64,000 nt of DNA, from positions 8,142,114 through 8,206,113 of the forward strand of contig OW387149.1 in the NCBI GenBank assembly GCA_936440205.1, in the 5' to 3' direction. Each line of letters begins with the position of its first letter. The stretch's first letter is position 1. The notes under the pieces were generated by a model. That model did no database searches. It had not been told where the DNA came from and saw only the letters and a program-made list of their open reading frames with translations. Of this stretch, positions 28,801 through 34,800 are shown in pieces. The stretch is from Lepidonotus clava. Lineage: Eukaryota; Annelida; Polychaeta; Phyllodocida; Polynoidae. Position numbers and translations under genes: made by a program.

Positions 28801-31800
28801 ATAGAAAAATGTTTTGTCTGTAAGTGGGGAATATAAGATAAAGTTTGAATGACCCAAGTTTAACACTGAGTTGGGTGAAAGGGTTAGGCACATATAATTA
28901 GTCATCAAGTGATTATATTCTGTAGTTCCCCATTCTCGTAGAAAACTTGTTGCGAAAACGGCTGCATTGAATATGTATATAAATCTCAATTTCTTTAAGA
29001 AAAACTATTCTAAAAATGAATACAAATCAGATTTTCCTAACGATCCAATTGTATGTACCAATTAAATCTACCTGAGAAATTAGACGTCAAACAATTAGTT
29101 GATTTCGTTGTATGTAAAACTACATAATTGATCATTTATCAATGCAACTGTGTAAGCAATTTAGCAAACTGTGTAGTCGTTCTGAAGAAACGACTTTTTA
29201 TATCAATTCCGTTCCCTTTGCCCGATTTCTAAATGATTTAAACACTATTATGTATGACATTTATATTCGTTAATACGTATTTCAATCATCTTAAAAATTC
29301 ATGGAACTCAGGCCTACAGTTTGGCAGATAATGTGACAGTTTCATATCTTCAATTTAAACTTTGAATAAATTTATATTCTTGCAAATCTCAAACATGTTA
29401 ACATTATTGTATCATTAAATATATTCGTATCCATTATGTTAAAATCAATCAGATAACAAAATTATAAATCATTTGTATAAAAAAATATATATAGAAAAAA
29501 TTAAATTTTGAAAAGAAAATTAAAAAAAAAAAAAATTATAAATCAGGCAAAGGAAATGTCCCTTCAGTCTGATTAGTTTGTGTCCTTTGGTTTGCTGTAG
29601 TCTTAGTGTGGTGTACCTATTGACCTCTTGTTGTAGACTAGCCCCGTGGACTTTCAGGTATAACCCGTGGAGTAAGTATTAGAGTTGAGGTTGTGTGCTG
29701 TGGACGGTTCCGACCCCGCGATCCCCCTCCCGGCGCAAAACCCCCGCACAATTAACCTCTGCCGCCTTCGAAAAAAATGAAGGAGCATTTGAAATTATTC
29801 ATGCAAACAGTACAGAGCATTGGGTTGCATATATTGCACAAATGGTATATGCAAACAGTGTAAAAGAAAGATATACCGTTTAGTCACGTTTATAAGCTGG
29901 GTTATTTTCAGGGGTTATGTTCAATTAATATATTTTTTGATCAAATTTAATTAATAGGCCTATCTTTTAGAGGTGATATGAAATATAAAATTATTTCAGT
30001 TCATTATGGAACACGAATTGTGCTTTTGCTGCATCAAGGATTAAAAGAGTATAATCACCATAGAAAACCAGGGGTGAGGCTTATGGTCATAAATGTACAG
30101 TTAGATTGGATTGGAAAAAGTTGGGTTCGTTTTATAATCAGGTACACCTTATAAACGGGATCTTACGGTATATGCAGAGAAATATATGCAAACAGTAAAC
30201 ATTATAATATTTGAAAACAAATGATAGATGAAAGTCTGAAATGTTATCCGCCTAAAGTTATTAGTTCTTGAAGAAATTCGAATTTCTTTTGATAGAGGCA
30301 AAAACAGGTTTGCAATCTTTAAGAGGTGATAAAAAAGGGCACGGGATACGATAGGTTTACGTGTTTTGTTAAGTACTAGTACTTAAGTGAGAGGATTTTT
30401 TCAAGTACTATTAAGAAATGCGATAAGGCATTTAACCCTAGGAAGAGTTTAAGATGCAATTGCAAGGCTGTGAATCTACATATTTGACAACATAAAAGAC
30501 ACCCCAAATATATCAGATTTACAGTTCCAGAAACAGTTCGCTTTTTTATTTGTCAATATATACAGAATAAGTAAGCTATGACACCATGGCATAAGACTAA
30601 AGTGAAAAATCAGGAATAGTATTTTATGTTTGTGAAACAGTTTATCTCAAGTAAGAACACATGATTTTTCATCTTTTCATTTCCCCTTTCATTTAAAATA
30701 GCTTAAAACATTAATTGTCTTTCTCTAGATCTCTGTTGCCAAACTTAATTCTTGACATTTGTCCACGTTTTGCAACAGATCTTTATTCTTAGAATTTTTT
30801 AACTGAAATGACTCAATTAAGATTACACTGAATCAAATAAGATTAACTTGATTGATTGATTGATGAAAGTCTGTCAGGCGTCCCCTGTTATAGGGCCTCT
30901 TGATTGATATAGTTTACATTGAATCAAGTAAGATTTACTTGATTTATTGATTGGTAAGATTAACTTGATTTATTGATTGATGGAAGTCTGTCAGGCGTCC
31001 CCTGTTATAGGGCCTCTTGATTGATAAAATTTACATTGAATCAAGTAAGATTTACTTGATTTATTGATTGGTAAGATTAACTTGATTTATTGATTGATTA
31101 AGGTCTGTCAATCCTGTTATAGGGCCCCTTCCCGCGAACACGAAGTCAGATTTTCTATCCCGATGATTTTTATGAGTCTCAGGTTTGCTCCTTAAAATCT
31201 TGATTATCTCAATTGCTTAATTAATGGTAACAATTATCTTCGTGGCCGTTATTTCCAAGTACTTTATCTGCGCATTGTCCTTTTGCACTGTCTTAGGAAT
31301 CTGCTTGATTAAGTACGATTTATTTGCGCATTTTTCTAAAAAAAAAATATATATATATATATATAAAGAAACGTAAAAAAAGAAAGATATATCTGGCAAC
31401 ATGCTTATAATGCCACTACACCTTACAATTTTTTTCTCATTTAGAAATGTACGTGGACATTGAATTTTGTATTAGTACAATGTAAACTTTTCTTTTGTAA
31501 AAAAAGAAAAAAAGAAAAAAAATAGGATAAAAAGCTCCCTGTTTAATTGATAAAATTGGCTTTCAGTTTCTAAATATGCCCTATTTTTTGTGGATAAACG
31601 TATTAATGATTAGAGTGTTCGGATTCATGCAGTATGTTGTATCTTTTATCCTATTTTCTGACTGACAGTGTCCCTGTTGTAAAATATAATATGGATGTTG
31701 TGCGGGAATTTCATCAGTAAGTGTTGTTGAAAAACTTTCAATTTAATTGTCCCACTAATAATTGTTAATAACATAGAAGTTACTTTGATTTTCCGTTCTT

Positions 31801-34800
31801 ATTTTAAGTATCAAGTTGAATAACATCTAGTACTCATTTTGGGTGGACATATAATTTTAACAAATAGAACTCAGGAAATATGCTTAAGGACCTATGTTGT
31901 ATTCTTAACTAGCGTTCGCAACTTTGCAATTGCCGCTGAATTTTCTTGCACATAAAAAGTGTGCCTTACTTTTTGACTTGAAGCGACATCTATTCTCGTA
32001 CAATTTGAATATTTGAAAGCATTGGTTATAACATGCACAATTAAGCCCCGGCCACACTTACCAACTGAACTCAACTCGACCGTCGTAGACTGCACGGCAC
32101 TGGTACACCCCGACGGATCAGTCTTAGCAAAGAAACTCAACTATGCCATAGGATGCGACTCGACAGTCGCAGACTGAAGGCTATATGAGATATATGCTTA
32201 ACTACTGCACACACCCCTAAGACTCGACAGTCCAGTCTTACATCTTTGTAAGATCTAAGACTCAACTCGACTGTCGTGGGAAACACTAAGACTGCAGTCG
32301 TAGTCCCCGGCCACACTGTAAGACTGACACCAACTCAACTCAACTCGACCATCGAGTTGAGGTCAGTCGTGCAGTGTGGCCGGGGCTTTAGAGTGTCGTG
32401 AATTGTCTTCAGTTGGTATTGAAAAAGTATCTGAAATAGAATAGTTTGCGAGTACAGAACATATTTCCCTAGACCTAAACGATTACACGGTTCTCCCAGA
32501 GACTAAATCCAAGAAAAAGCAGTCATCAAAAGGTTTTTGAAAAAGTCGGAAAAGTGATTTAAAAATTCCTTGAATTTTACCCAAAAAAATCGTAGAATCT
32601 TACTCAATCTCACGAACTTTAATTGTTTTTGACAATGTTTACAGAAAACGAAAAATCTAGAAATTTTCACTTAAAACTTGCCTGAAAAGAATTTGAAAAA
32701 AGTTAAGGAACATTTTTTAAATGTTTCAAGATCCTGTGGGAACCTTATGAGCGTTTTTCTTTACAATTCTCGGAATCCATCAATTTTACAATTTATTGCT
32801 ATTTTGCGGAATAGTTTGAATTTGTTTTCCGGATACAAATTCTGTGAGAAAGAATGACATACTTGCAGTATAATAGTATGAGTTTCACCGTTCTATATCG
32901 CAATGTCATTTATAACCATCATTTGAATAATATAAATTGACTAACAGTACAGGTCTATCTTTCCCCCTGGTTTTACCAAAGATAACCTGCGTTCAACTTT
33001 ATTCTGTTTTGCATGGCTTTAACTAATGTATTTCAATATTTATGAATATTTTAAAAGGTAAATATCTCAAGTTATGAACTGTATCATTATACATGATATA
33101 AAGTCGAAAAAGAATGTTGCAAATATGGCGTCTGATTTTGAAACTTTTAGTCAGTGGAACAATGTATGTAAGGGTATTCCCGCTTGAGCTTTTGATAAGT
33201 TGTTTGCTATAATTTATACAAATATATATGTATGTTCATGTCTCTCCAGCCACTACTCTGTAGAAAAAATAAGGGAATGCATTTTTCTGTACAAGGCATC
33301 CACATAGAAATGATATTATCTTTCGAAGGATTAGAAAGCGAATATTCTCCGCGAAAATGTTTCTTGTATACAATAGTAGCAACAGTGATTTTGCTCTTTC
33401 CAGCTTCTACCCATATGATTATCTGGTGTTATGAAATCAAACATATTTCCCTGTCTTCTAAAAAACCATGTTAATTAGAAATCACCACTGATATACATAC
33501 AATCCGATATTCCTACACATTCCTCTGTGCATTTTTGAAAGATCTTGAGCATAATTAACATGCTGTATATCTACTTTCCTCTTGGCCATTTTTACCAACA
33601 TTTTATAGTCATACATAAATTTTCTCCAGTAGTTAATTTTCAAGATTATACAATAATTCTTGAATTATAGCATAGCATCAGCTGAACTAACATACAAAAT
33701 TTACCCAGAAAAAAACCCACAAGATATACAGTAGGTTTTCTTCTTTCTTTTTGTACCCTGATCTTTGAAGTCTTCTTCAACTCTTGTCATGTCTTTAATT
33801 TTAATACCGTGCTTTGTCTTTTTTTTCCCTTTTTTCCGTTTCCATAGAAACACGGTACTACAGCCAAGAGTATGCGCCCAGTGAAGCTAAGTGCTGAGGT
33901 AATGTGATGTGATTGGCTGGCTCAAGTCACATGATTCTTCCCTACTTCCGCTTCTCCCACAATGCCATTCACACCCACTTCCTGTTGGTTGAAAAATAAT
34001 TTAAAAAATCACCGAAAAGAGCTAGAGCATTAGTGTGACCGACAACTTTTTTTAATGAGCAGAACATCCTGTGTGACATCATGTTCGAACATCCTGGATA
34101 ACATCAATGTTCACTACATTGTAACTATCTCGAAAGAAAGCCAAATGTATACGCGACAAATGATGCGGTCAGTTTACGTTCTGAATGTGTAAAACAAGTC
34201 GTCTGTTGCCCAGTCGCTATGCTTACGTCTTTGGGCGTTAACATAGCGCTAGGAGGATGAAACTGCTCCTTTAAAGTCAACTCTAAAATATTTCACCTTC
34301 CATTTATATCACTATGCATGTATTTTTCTAAAATACATGTTGTATTTTTACATTCAATAAATTTTCAGTATAGTGTTGATATTTTAAGACTTTTTATATT
34401 CTTATTCTAAGCAGTTTGAGCTTAGGTTTCGTATTTCCAATCAAATTTATCCTAGTTATATTTTTTCATTATTTCTAATAACGATCACTTTATATTTTAC
34501 TCATGTATTTATGCATTCACTTAGATAAATTTCGGTTATTACATTCTCTTTCATCACAGTATTGCTCTATGTTCTCACAAATCTTCACAAATTCCCTTGA
34601 TTCCCCTTACTTTTCTTAAGTCATATAGCCTTGGCTATGCCCAAAAGTTATGTGATTTGGTACTATGTACATATTTACTATTTCTCCAAACTAGGTCACA
34701 TTTATTTTTATTTAATCTTGGTTTATTTTTATTGATACTAGTCTGTCAAAAGCAAAATATTCAGAGAGCGGTATTGTTTCAATAATCGAAGGCATCACAT

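Larger units (their letters stand above)
28172..33847. other. catulin intron, mostly AT-rich
   Basis: It holds the microexon candidate, the 117-bp tandem repeat and the family H MITE. The stretch 28.2-29.6 kb and most of 29.9-30.8, 31.2-32.0 and 32.4-33.8 kb show nothing recognisable. Confidence 0.65.
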
